Notes: generated from the letters alone by a model not told the origin. Shown: positions 8,739 to 17,728, numbered from the stretch's first letter. The stretch: DNA of 23,787 bases from Mesostigma viride (GCA_009746045.1 RPFO01000999.1:1-23787), one strand, 5' to 3'. Numbers and translations are program-made.

Positions 8739-11700
8739 CTTGCCCTGCGCCCCTTTGCAATCGCCCGGTGGAAAACCCACCCACACCTCACTTTACCTGT
8801 AATCGTTAGTAGTCAACTCGGTGCCATCACCCCCGCCCTCACTGGCCCTCACCTGGGCGCACTTGCCCTCGCCCTCGCTCAGGTCCCATCTGCACACTCG
8901 CGCACTGGGGACCATCCTCACCCTACCTAGCCCCTGCCCTTTTACCCTCGCTTTCAGCCTGATGCTCCCTCTCCACTACCTACACCTGCGCGCTTTCCCT
9001 GGCCCTCGCTTTCCATCGCTTTCACTCGCCCTCGCCCTCGCCAGGTGAGGGCCACCCTCACTCTCCTTGGTCTTCATCCCCGCTATGGCCCTCGCTTATG
9101 TTCAGTGTCCCCAGCCCTCACCCTCACTCCCACCCTAAAGCACAGCCCTAGCTCTGCTGCCCTCACTCAGCCTCTCTCACCCGCAGCCTTCCTCTGCACC
9201 TCTCGCCCGCGCCCTCGCTCAGGCCCCCTGTCCATTTGTTTGCCCAGTGGGGCCCCCCCTCGCCCTACCTAGCCTTCACCATCGCCATAGCCCTGGCCCT
9301 TGCTCTGGCCTGCACCCTCCCCCCCAACCTCGCACCATCACTCAGGTGCCCTTGCCCTGGGCCCCTTTGCAATCGCCCGGTGGAAAACCCACCCACACCT
9401 CACCTAGCCTTCAATCGTTAGTAGTCAACTCGGTGCCATCACCCCCGCCCTCACTGGCCCTCACCTGGGCGCACTTGCCCTCGCCCTCGCTCAGGTCCCA
9501 TCTGCACACTCGCGCACTGGGGCCCATCCTCACCCTACCTAGCCCCTGCCCTTTTACCCTCGCTTTCAGCCTGATGCTCCCTCTCCACTACCTACACCTG
9601 CGCGCTTTCCCTGGCCCTCGCTTTCCATCGCTTTCACTCGCCCTCGCCCTCGCCAGGTGAGGGCCACCCTCACTCTCCTTGGTCTTCATCCCCGCTATGG
9701 CCCTCGCTTATGTTCAGTGTCCCCAGCCCTCACCCTCACTCCCACCCTAAAGCACAGCCCTAGCTCTGCTGCCCTCACTCAGCCTCTCTCACCCGCAGCC
9801 TTCCTCTGCACCTCTCGCCCGCGCCCTCGCTCAGGCCCCCTGTGCATTTGTTTGCCCAGTGGGGCCCGCCCTCGCCCTACACTAGCCTTCACCATCGCTA
9901 TAGACCTGGCCTCAAGTTGCTCTGGCCTTTACCCTCACCCCAACCTCGCACCATCACTCAGGTGCCCTTGCCCTGGGCTTTGCAATCGCTCGGTGGAAAA
10001 CCCACCCACACCTCACCTAGCCTTCAATCGTTAGTAGTCAACTCGGTGCCATCACCCCCGCCCTCACTGGCCCTCACCTGGGCGCACTTGCCCTCGCCCT
10101 CGCTCAGGTCCCATCTGCACACTCGCGCGCTGGGCCCATCCTCACCCTACCTAGCCCCTGCCCTTTTACCCTCGCTTTCAATCTGCTGCTCCCTCTCCAC
10201 TACCTACACCTGCGCGCTTTCCCTGGCCCTCGCTTTCCATCGCTTTCACTCGCCCTCACCCTCGCCAGGTGAGGGCCACCCTCACTCTCGACCTTGGTCT
10301 TCATCCCCGCTATGGCCCTCGCTTATGTTCAGTGTCCCCAGCCCTCACCCTCACTCCCACCCTAGAGCACAGCCCTAGCTCTGCTGCCCTCACTCAGCCT
10401 CTCTCACCCGCAGCCTTCCTCTGCACCTCTCGCCCGCGCCCTCGCTCAGGCCCCCTGTGCATTTGTTTGCCCAGTGGGGCCCGCCCTCGCCCTACACTAG
10501 CCTTCACCATCGCTATAGACCTGGCCTCAAGTTGCTCTGGCCTTTACCCTCACCCCCAACCTCGCACCATCACTCAGGTGCCCTTGCCCTGGGCCCCTTT
10601 GCAATCGCCCGGTGGAAAACCCACCCACACCTCACCTAGCCTTCAATCGTTAGTAGTCAACTCGGTGCCATCACCCCCGCCCTCACTGGCCCTCACCTGG
10701 GCGCACTTGCCCTCGCCCTCGCTCAGGTCCCATCTGCACACTCGCGCACTGGGGCCCATCCTCACCCTACCTAGCCCCTGCCCTTCTACCCTCGCTTTCA
10801 TTCTGATGCTCCCTCTCCACTACCTACACCTGCGCGCTTCCCCTGGCCCTCGCTTTCCATCGCTTTCACTCGCCCTCGCCCTCGCCAGGTGAGGGCCACC
10901 CTCACTCTCCTTGGTCTTCATCCCCGCTATGGCCCTCGCTTATGTTCAGTGTCCCCAGCCCTCACCCTCACTCCCACCCTAAAGCACAGCCCTAGCTCTG
11001 CTGCCCTCACTCAGCCTCTCTCACCCGCAGCCTTCCTCTGCACCTCTCGCCCGCGCCCTCGCTCAGGCCCCCTGTGCATTTGTTTGCCCAGTGGGGCCCG
11101 CCCTCGCCCTACACTAGCCTTCACCATCGCTATAGACCTGGCCTCAAGTTGCTCTGGCCTTTACCCTCACCCCCAACCTCGCACCATCACTCAGGTGCCC
11201 TTGCCCTGGGCTCCTTTGCAATCGCTCGGTGGAAAACCCACCCACACCTCACCTAGCCTTCAATCGTTAGTAGTCAACTCGGTGCCATCACCCCCGCCCT
11301 CACTGGCCCTCACCTGGGCGCACTTGCCCTCGCCCTCGCTCAGGTCCCATCTGCACACTCGCGCACTGGGGCCCATCCTCACCCTACCTAGCCCCTGCCC
11401 TTTTACCCTCGCTTTCAGCCTGATGCTCCCTCTCCACTACCTACACCTGCGCGCTTCCCCTAGCCCTCGCTTTCCATCGCTTTCACTCGCCCTCACCCTC
11501 GCCAGGTGAGGGCCACCCTCACTCTCCTTGGTCTTCATCCCCGCTATGGCCCTCGCTTATGTTCAGTGTCCCCAGCCCTCACCCTCACTCCCGCCCTAAA
11601 GCACAGCCCTAGCTCTGCTGCCCTCACTCAGCCTCTCTCACCCGCAGCCTTCCTCTGCACCTCTCGCCCGCGCCCTCGCTCAGGCCCCCTGTGCATTTGT

Positions 11701-12110
11701 TTGCCCAGTGGGGCCCGCCCTCGCCCTACACTAGCCTTCACCATCGCTATAGACCTGGCCTCAAGTTGCTCTGGCCTTTACCCTCCCCCCCAACCTCGCA
11801 CCATCACTCAGGTGCCCTTGCCCTGGGCCCCTTAATTGCAATCGCCCGGTGGAAAACCCACCCACACCTCACTTCGCCTTCAATCGTTAGTAGTCAACTC
11901 GGTGCCATCACCCCCGCCCTCACTGGCCCTCACCTGGGCTCACTTGCCCTCGCCCTCGCTCAGGTCCCATCTGCACACTCGCGCACTGGGGCCCATCCTC
12001 ACCCTACCTAGCCCCTGCCCTTTTACCCTCGCTTTCATTCTGCTGCTCCCTCTCCACTACCTACACCTGCGCGCTTTCCCTCGCCCTCGCTTTCCATCGC
12101 TTTCACTCGC

Positions 12111-12163
12111 CCTCGCCCTCGCCCTCGCCCTTGCCCTCACCCTCACCCTCGCCCGGTGGGGGC
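12111..12163 (+). repeat. expanded hexamer tract and GGGGGCC junction, monomer 17/18
   Basis: This is the third occurrence of an enlarged CCCTCG tract, here with CCCTTG and CCCTCAC variants, leading into GGTGGGGGCC. It lies seven monomers after the junction at 6511. The monomer before it is type B, as at the two other junctions. Confidence 0.75.
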
Positions 12164-12752
12164 CACCCTCACCCTCCATTGTCTTCATCCCCGCTATGGC
12201 CCTCCCTTATGCTCAGCGTCCCCAGCCCTCACCCTCACTCTCACCCTAGAGCACAGCCCTAGCTCTGCTGCCCTCACTCAGGCTCACTCATCCGCAGCCT
12301 TCCTCTGCGCGCACCTCTTGCCCGCGCCCTCGCTCAGGCCCCCTGTCCATTTGTTTGCCCAGTGGGGCCCCCCCTTGCCCTACCTAGCCTTCACCATCGC
12401 CATAGCCCTGGCTCTTGCTCTGGCCTGCACCCTCCCCCCCAACCTCGCACCATCACTCAGGTGACCTTGCCCTGCGCCCCTTTGCAATCGCCCGGTGGAA
12501 AACCCACGCACACCTCACTTCGCCTTTAATCGTTAGTAGTCAACTCGGTGCCATCACCCCCGCCCTCACTGGCCCTCACCTGGGCGCACTTGCCCTCGCC
12601 CTCGCTCAGGTCCCATCTGCACACTCGCGCACTGGGGCCCATCCTCACCCTACCTAGCCCCTGCCCTTTTACCCTCGCTTTCATTCTGCTGCTCCCTCTC
12701 CACTACCTACACCTGCGCGCTTCCCCTCGCCCTCGCTTTCCATCGCTTTCAC

Positions 12753-13184
12753 TCGCCCTCGCCCTCGCCCTCGCCCTCGCCCTCGCCCTCGCCCTCGCCC
12801 TCGCCCTCGCCCTCGCCCTCGCCCTCGCCCTCGCCCTCGCCCTCGCCCTCGCCCTCGCCCTCGCCCTCGCCCTCGCCCTCGCCCTCGCCCTCGCCCTCGC
12901 CCTCGCCCTCGCCCTCGCCCTCGCCCTCGCCCTCGCCCTCGCCCTCGCCCTCGCCCTCGCCCTCGCCCTCGATCGCCCTCGCCCTCGCCCTCGCCCTCGC
13001 CCTCGCCCTCGCCCTCGCCCTCGCCCTCGCCCTCGCCCTCGCCCTCGCCCTCGCCCTCGCCCTCGCCCTCGCCCTCGCCCTCGCCCTCGCCCTCGCCCTC
13101 GCCCTCGCCCTCGCCCTCGCCCTCGCCCTCGCCCTCGATCGCCCTCGCTCTCGCCCTCGCCCTCGTTCTCGCCCTCGCCCTCGC
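12753..13184 (+). repeat. (CCCTCG)n hexanucleotide microsatellite, about 70 units
   Basis: The tract is about 430 bp of almost pure CCCTCG, continuous with the short hexamer tract that ends satellite monomer 18. It is interrupted twice by a 4-base ATCG/GATC insertion (12971-12974 and 13137-13140) and decays in the last 45 bp (CTCTCG, CGTTCTCG). The minus strand reads GGGCGAGGGCGA, so it is a continuous G3-N3 quadruplex-type motif; the plus strand has matching i-motif potential. All six frames lack stops over long spans. They would encode dipeptide repeats (LA, PR, PS on plus; RA, EG, GR on minus), so open frames here are not evidence of a gene. Confidence 0.97.
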
Positions 13185-13603
13185 AATGATGTTTAGCTTC
13201 TTAGTAAGTCACTAAAGGCGCACCATTCATAAAAGGCTTCACGTTTGATTGTGTAGGCAACAACATAGACTGTACATGTCGTAACACTCCTTGACATACT
13301 TACTAATTGCCGTAGTCTGGTGCACGTGAGCACGTCATGCTGCATTTTGTGTTGGAGCTCGGACTCGATCAATTATCATCAAGTAAGTACTTGCATGTCA
13401 TGGGCATGGGCATGCCATGGAGTACTATGCTAACCTCATTAGAAAAAATCGACTACATATTTTTTCAAATTATCTTCAGGTTGTTGCATCATTGGTTGTA
13501 GAGCCTGACAGCCTAGATATGATGTCAGATCAAGCTAAATTGCATATCATATTCCTAGTAAGCTTTTAGGACGGCATGCAGCCCAATCCCCCCGGCGACT
13601 CGC
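13185..13603. other. unassigned AT-richer spacer right of the satellite
   Basis: Base composition changes abruptly at 13185, from C-rich satellite to A/T-rich sequence. I find no long open frame, RNA gene or transposon terminus. A short repeated CATGGG word (about 13398-13415) and an imperfect palindrome around GTGCACGTGAGCACG (13320-13334) are the only small-scale structures. The last 30 bp may belong to the LINE remnant that follows. Confidence 0.5.
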
Positions 13604-14008
13604 TTCAAGCTCCTTGGCAGCGGGCTCCCCTCCACGGCGGACGGCATCAACACCCGCATTGCCCAGGCCTGGGCCGGCTGGGCGGCCCTCCGCCGCCTCG
13701 ACATGTAGGTTCTGGACATGTCGCTAACTGAGTGAGCGGCTCAAGCGCATTCTGTTCAAGGCTCGGTTGCATGTCGGTCCTCAGCATATATCCTCCTTTA
13801 CGGCTGCGAGGCGTACGTGGACCCGTGGACCAGGCACTGAGCAAGCAGCTTGACGGCACTAGTCACTCGAATGCTACCTCACATCCTCGGCGTCCGCTGC
13901 CAAGAGCGCCGCACCCGGGCCGAGCTCTACTGCGAGCTCCCTCTTGTCACCCATACCATCTGACACCGCCGCCTCCTCTTGGCCGGCCAGCCTGCACAGA
14001 CCAGGTGA
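13604..14008 (+). pseudogene. LINE (non-LTR retrotransposon) reverse transcriptase, C-terminal remnant
   Basis: The sequence reads as the region just after the catalytic palm of LINE-type reverse transcriptases, broken into several pieces. Frame one (13604-13705) gives FKLLGSGLPSTADG and then INTRIAQAWAGW, matching the family's K-Y-L-G and I-x-x-R-I-x-x-A-W-A pattern, and ends at a TAG. The next piece (from 13734) reads ERLKRILFKARL in another frame; the shift fits a 4-base TGAG duplication in GAGTGAG. A third frame (from 13781) gives ILLYGCEAY, the conserved LYGCE motif, passes a TGA, and continues to HILGVRCQERRTRAELY and, after another stop, RRLLLAGQ. This corresponds to the ILG(I/V)RWQDR and RRLRLLGH segments. 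The palm domain and endonuclease are missing. It is a dead 3' fragment; the exact LINE clade cannot be set from this alone. Confidence 0.82.
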
Positions 14009-14110
14009 ATACTGATGTCGGCCCTGCGGGCGGGCTTAGGACTGGCCAACCAATTAACCAGGTAGACACCTCCTCCTCGACAAATTAAGTTACGCACGTG
14101 ACAAGCAGCT
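14009..14110. other. junction between LINE remnant and coiled-coil pseudogene
   Basis: This is about 100 bp without a recognisable gene. It may hold the 3' untranslated end of the LINE remnant, but no poly(A) or tandem tail is obvious. Confidence 0.35.
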
Positions 14111-14310
14111 ATGACGACTCCAAAAGCAAAGCGAGGTTTGGAAAAGGAGCTTTCCGGCTCCCAGCCCAACCCACTCGCCATCGTCCTTGCCCAGCCGTCT
14201 GGGCCCGCCAACCCATCGCCAGCAAACCCATCGCCCACAGCCTCGCCCGAACAGCCTCAAGAAACCCTGCCATGAACACAAATTGCGAAAGTACCTACCA
14301 GATTACGACC

Positions 14311-14503
14311 GCTTTTCTTTCAGCAACTGGCTGCAACTGACCATTGAGGAAGAATGCGCCGAAATAGTACATTTCTTAGCACAAGAACGCAAGCTCCTTG
14401 GGGCCTGCTTTTCTTTCAGCAACTGGCTAGCTGCAACTGACCAAGGAAGAATGCGCCGAAATAGTGCATTTCTTAGCACAAGAACGCAAGCTCCTTGGGG
14501 CCT
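14311..14503 (+). repeat. 96-bp tandem duplication
   Basis: Two direct copies are present, 14311-14406 and 14407-14503, both beginning GCTTTTCTTTCAGCAACTGG and ending CTTGGGGCCT. The second copy has a CTAG insertion, loses a few bases at ATTGAGG, and has one A to G change at 14465. The differing lengths (96 and 97 bp) shift the reading frame, which breaks the host open frame. Confidence 0.93.
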
Positions 14504-14778
14504 TAGGGCCCATCCCCGCCAACGACCTGGAGGCGTTCTTCGCCAGCTAGGCCAGAGCTCAGGCACCGCCTCGCTATCCTGTGCAGCTTCTTCCAGCTAA
14601 CTATGGACAACATCGTCGCTAAGCTCCGCACCCCATGCAGCCTGGCCTGCGCAGCCGACAGCCACATCGGCTCCTTCCCTCTGCAAGGATGACATCCGAG
14701 CCGTGCTGGAGGAGCACGTTACCTGGCCGTTGGCCGAGAAGCTGACCTCGCTGAACACGACGCTCAACACGGTGGAGG

Positions 14779-14783
14779 CCCGG
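14779..14783. repeat. left 5-bp target-site duplication of the chromovirus
   Basis: CCCGG here matches CCCGG at 23244-23248 directly outside the opposite LTR. Five base pairs is the usual Ty3/gypsy duplication length. Confidence 0.85.
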
Positions 14784-15516
14784 TTTAACACGTATGGCTA
14801 TTTAAAATAGCGCCTTAAGGATTGAGAACGAATGCGAAAGACCTTTGATTTCCTATGCGTCACAGCGCACGATGGTGGCTTAAGAATACTCGTCACACAA
14901 TACGAATAAGCTCAAACCCGGAAAACCGGTTTCGTATATTACAATGTTACCACACAGATTAAAACACTCAATGCGGGAAGACTTACACCCAGTAGGCGAG
15001 GGATTCACACTCGAGCCCACAGGAGATTTACACTCCAGGATTAAGCGATGGTAAATAATCTGTAGAGCAACGTGGTAAATTACGATACAAGGTCCGGATT
15101 GCTGGCATAGCTCGTGCCTTCCTATTTTGTCCCTTCGTCCCCGTTGGTGGCTGCGCCTGGCGCTGCCAACCAGGCATGACGTGAGGTCCGCGGGGACGGG
15201 CTTCTCGAACCGTCTAGAACACGTTAAAGACCAGTACGGCTAGAGGCCTCTCCTGAAAAATATCCAAATGTCCGTAGGTACCATCATAACGCATGTGCAG
15301 TGCCACTTGGCTGTCCGTAACTCCCGTTCAGGCGCTAGGTCTGCCTACGGCGCAAAGGCCAAGTTCGTCAGCAAAACTTCTACACTTACTTCCACACGGA
15401 TTGCCTCGGCTGCCAACTATACTATGGCCTCGGCACTGGCGCCGGATTACGGTCGGCGCCGATCGACCGGGACGGATAATTTAATACCACAAATGGCATG
15501 TTGCATCCGTGCAACA
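14784..15516 (-). repeat. 3' LTR of the chromovirus (733 bp)
   Basis: Read on the minus strand, the LTR starts TGTTGCAC at 15516 and ends GTGTTAAA at 14784. The first 18 bases form a perfect inverted repeat (TGTTGCA-CGGA-TGCAACA; plus-strand positions 15499-15516). Near the other end GCTATT-TAA-AATAGC (14797-14811) is another perfect short inverted repeat. The copy matches the 5' LTR except at T14849. Confidence 0.96.
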
Positions 15517-15528
15517 CTCCTCCCCCCC
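15517..15528 (-). other. polypurine tract
   Basis: On the minus strand GGGGGGGAGGAG lies directly against the TGTTGC start of the 3' LTR. Such a purine run resists RNase H and primes plus-strand DNA synthesis in LTR retroelements. Its position and composition are exactly as expected. Confidence 0.9.
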
Positions 15529-16069
15529 CAACAAAAGAGGCGGCTACTCCTGTAGCCGGGACTTATAAATGACTGTATACATGGTCACTGTTCCCTTCCA
15601 GGGCACGCATCGATCGTGCCAATTGTCACCGTCCGTTGGCGATGGTTTACGGCGCCGGGCGGTAAGGGCTCGGGCGGTGACCCCCACGAGTGGAGCCCCC
15701 ACGGCCATGCCCGCGCAGAGGTGCGGCCGGGCGTTGACGCCGGTGGACACGCTCAGCCGGCGCGGCCTCAGCCGGCTCGGGAAGAGGCAGGCCATTGGCC
15801 TGGACTAGGGCGGGCTGGAAGGTGAGTTGCCGCTCGCCGGCGCGTGCATCATGGCGTTTGGCCAGGTTGACATCCCGCAGCGCCTCCAGTGGGAAAACGC
15901 TCAAGAAGGCGGCGAGGAACTTGTGTCGGGTGAGGGACACCGAACCTCCTGTCCAAACGATACCGCACCGAATAACTCGCCCATGGACCCCTGGGGCGGG
16001 GCGGCCTGCATCAAGGCTGCCAATGCACATGCAAGGAGCATTACGCAAAAGGTAGGAGAAGGGCCGGAA
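15529..16069 (-). other. 3' untranslated region of the chromovirus
   Basis: About 540 bp separate the integrase stop from the polypurine tract. One sense-strand open frame spans 15647-16048 (133 codons from a TTG), but it is Arg/Pro/Ala-rich, has no domain that I recognise and overlaps antisense open frames of similar length. I treat the region as untranslated. An extra 3' open reading frame, as in some Ty3/gypsy elements, is not ruled out. Confidence 0.55.
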
Positions 16070-17728
16070 TTATGCCAACCCTGCCCGGGCTTTATACTCC
16101 TGTAGCAAGCGTGCACAGCCCGTGAGTCCAGCCTCAGCTACCCATGAGTGCTCTAGCTCTGTTTGGGAGAACTTCCACTTAAGGAGGTACTCGCGGCGGC
16201 GGCCTCGATTGCGGTGGGCTACAATGTCCTCGACCTCATCCTCGGGCTCGCCCGTCTCGGGGTTGAACTCCAAGGGGGCGGGTGCCATGACACGACCTGG
16301 GAAGGTGCTCTTGCGGTAAAGCTTCAGCTGGTCAACGTGGAAAACATTGGACTTCAGCTGCCACGAGTCCGGGATGGCGACAGACACCATCACCTCATTG
16401 AACACCTTCTCCACCAGATACGGTCCAAGGAATAAGGGGCGGAGCTTGACCTTCAGGCTGTCCTCGAACTTGTGCGAGAAGCGGCCTTGGTGGGGGCCCT
16501 CAATTAAAACCAAGTCACCTGCTTCGATTGCAGGGGTGCGCCTGTCCAGGGTACTTTGGACTCGCGCCATGTACTTGGCACGCGCCTGACGTAGGCCACT
16601 TATGGCGCTGGAATGAGCTTGCACCATCCGTTGTACCAGCTCCCGCGCCCCTGCGACTGTGGAGCGTAGCTCCGTTGTCGTGGTGATGGCTGGGGCGGTC
16701 AAGAGATCGGTGGGGGTAAGGGGATGCCTGCCTGTATCAAGAAAGAACGGGGTATACCCGTGGGCAGAATGGGGGGCATTATTGAGTGAAAACTCAATGA
16801 ATCCCAGCACTTCGTCCCAATTCCTCCCGTCTCGATCCAGGTAGTGCCGCAGTGCCTCTTCCACCACCCGATTCACTCTCTCCACCATGTGAGAAGAGCT
16901 ACTGTGATAGGCCGTACCCATAGACAACTTAGTCCCGACGACCTGAAAAAATGAGGTCCAAAATTTCGACGTGAACAGCTTGTCCTTGTCGGTGATAAAT
17001 TGTCGGGGCATGCCATGGAGCCGGAACACATTGTTTAGGAACAAGTGGGCACACTCTTCCGCCGTCAGGGTGGCCTTGCAGGGGATTAAATGGCATCTCC
17101 GCGTGAGCCGGTCCACCACTACCAGGATCTGAGCATTGCCCGCCTTGGTCTCTGGCAAGGGCCCAATGAAATCCATCATCACCGAGTCCCAAGGGAACAT
17201 GGGGTCTGGAATTTCCTTTGGAACGCCCTGTTTGCCCGTATTCCGTGGCTTCATGTGCTGGCAGCTGTCACAGGTACTGACATACTCCCGCACATCCCGA
17301 GCCATCTTAGGCCAATAGTAGGACCTCCGGGCCCTCGCTAACAGCCTGTCCTGGCCTTGGTGTCCCCCCAAGACGGAGTCATGTAACTCAAATAATACCT
17401 CAGCGCGGCATATTTGGGGGACATACAAGCGCCATGAGTCTTGACGGGCCGCCTGGCCACTGACATTCACGTAAAGGAACCCGTTTTGAAACTTGGCTGG
17501 GTAGCCGTCCATGCTCTGAGGGCGGGCAGCTATGGCTTCATTTGCCTTACCCTCAGTGACCGTGAAGCGCGAGATGAGGCGCTCTAGGTCCGAGCTGATG
17601 ACGACCGTTGTTGCAGTATTTGCCAACGTGAATGCCTCTCCAACGGGCTGCATTGGAGGGTAGACTCCTGTCGCCGGCACCATATGGCTGTACGGGGCCG
17701 AAGTCCTTCCCCCCCTGCGGCTGCGCAC
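16070..17728 (-). CDS. chromovirus integrase with C-terminal chromodomain
   Basis: The frame has 552 codons from a GTG, but the real entry is from the upstream reverse transcriptase frame by a -1 step near the seven-base G run (plus-strand C run 17709-17715). The zinc-binding HHCC domain is at about H116, H123, C153 and C156. The catalytic core has D186 (MMDFIGPLP), D247 (FITDKD) and E283 (MVERVNR); D247 and E283 are separated by 35 residues, as required for DD35E. The GPY module is at about 426-440 (LRPLFLGPYLVEKV), and HVDQLKLY follows at 464-471. Residues about 496-548 form a chromodomain (EDIVAHR, then YLLKWKF, then HSWVAE). Integrase inserts the cDNA; in chromoviruses the chromodomain steers integration toward particular chromatin. 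The GTAYH block is followed by SSSS rather than the common PQTDGQ, so that loop is unusual. The ORF ends in TAA. Confidence 0.95.
   Translation of the reverse strand: MRSRRGGRTSAPYSHMVPATGVYPPMQPVGEAFTLANTATTVVISSDLERLISRFTVTEGKANEAIAARPQSMDGYPAKFQNGFLYVNVSGQAARQDSWRLYVPQICRAEVLFELHDSVLGGHQGQDRLLARARRSYYWPKMARDVREYVSTCDSCQHMKPRNTGKQGVPKEIPDPMFPWDSVMMDFIGPLPETKAGNAQILVVVDRLTRRCHLIPCKATLTAEECAHLFLNNVFRLHGMPRQFITDKDKLFTSKFWTSFFQVVGTKLSMGTAYHSSSSHMVERVNRVVEEALRHYLDRDGRNWDEVLGFIEFSLNNAPHSAHGYTPFFLDTGRHPLTPTDLLTAPAITTTTELRSTVAGARELVQRMVQAHSSAISGLRQARAKYMARVQSTLDRRTPAIEAGDLVLIEGPHQGRFSHKFEDSLKVKLRPLFLGPYLVEKVFNEVMVSVAIPDSWQLKSNVFHVDQLKLYRKSTFPGRVMAPAPLEFNPETGEPEDEVEDIVAHRNRGRRREYLLKWKFSQTELEHSWVAEAGLTGCARLLQEYKARAGLA

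Larger units (their letters stand above)
8731..12752 (+). repeat. satellite array, right block (monomers 12b-18)
   Basis: The rest of monomer 12 is followed by monomers starting at 9045, 9657, 10269, 10889, 11506 and 12156, spaced 612-650 bp. Compared with the left block, these copies share local variants: CTGGGCGCACTTGCC, CACCTAGCCTTCAATCG and CTTTCAGCCTGATGC. Monomers 14-17 are all type B, a run not seen on the left. Monomer 18 carries the GGGGGCC junction and the same private variants as monomer 11. The block therefore shows local homogenisation on top of the shared 610-bp period. There is no gene here; the open frames (up to 207 residues) are different readings of the same repeat. Confidence 0.95.
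14111..14783 (+). pseudogene. frameshifted pseudogene with coiled-coil-like segment, 5' part
   Basis: Reading starts at ATG 14111 with a Lys/Arg-rich start and a Pro/Ser/Ala-rich stretch (54 codons, then TGA at 14273-14275). Protein-like sequence then continues in other frames: KYLPDYDRFSFSNWLQ, EECAEIVHFLAQERKLLGA, ANDLEAFFAS followed by a TAG, then DDIRAVLEEHV and a heptad-like LTSLNTTLNTVEAR just before the chromovirus. A 96-bp direct duplication (14311-14406 and 14407-14503) repeats the FSFSNWL...KLLGA segment. I do not recognise the family. A coiled-coil ORF1/Gag of another retroelement is one possibility, given its place next to a LINE remnant, and a decayed host gene is another. The chromovirus inserted at 14783, and the remaining part resumes at 23249. 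Confidence 0.5.

Noticed and set aside
361-12464. Dozens of plus-strand open frames of 60-242 residues (Pro/Leu/Ser/Ala-rich) in the satellite
   Set aside because: The same peptides recur once per monomer in all three frames. Stop codons are rare because the strand is almost all C and T. There are no domains, and frames break wherever the hexamer count changes.
12753-13184. Telomeric repeat tract
   Set aside because: The unit is CCCTCG, not CCCTAA or CCCTAAAA. It is interstitial, with unique sequence on its right side.
12548-13189. Open frames with long Leu-Ala, Arg-Pro, Arg-Ala and Glu-Gly dipeptide runs on both strands
   Set aside because: They are direct readings of the CCCTCG microsatellite; every frame is open for a simple hexamer without stops.
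13320-13334. Palindrome-like GTGCACGTGAGCACG as a transposon end or operator
   Set aside because: It is a single imperfect occurrence with no partner, no target duplication and no adjacent gene.
15268-15555. 95-codon plus-strand open frame, repeated at 22995-23321
   Set aside because: It lies within the LTR in both copies and antisense to the element. It has no domain and its C-terminus changes as soon as the LTR ends.
15647-16048. 133-codon sense-strand open frame downstream of integrase
   Set aside because: It starts at TTG, is Arg/Pro/Ala-rich and has no domain. It is noted in the 3' untranslated region as unproven rather than called as a gene.
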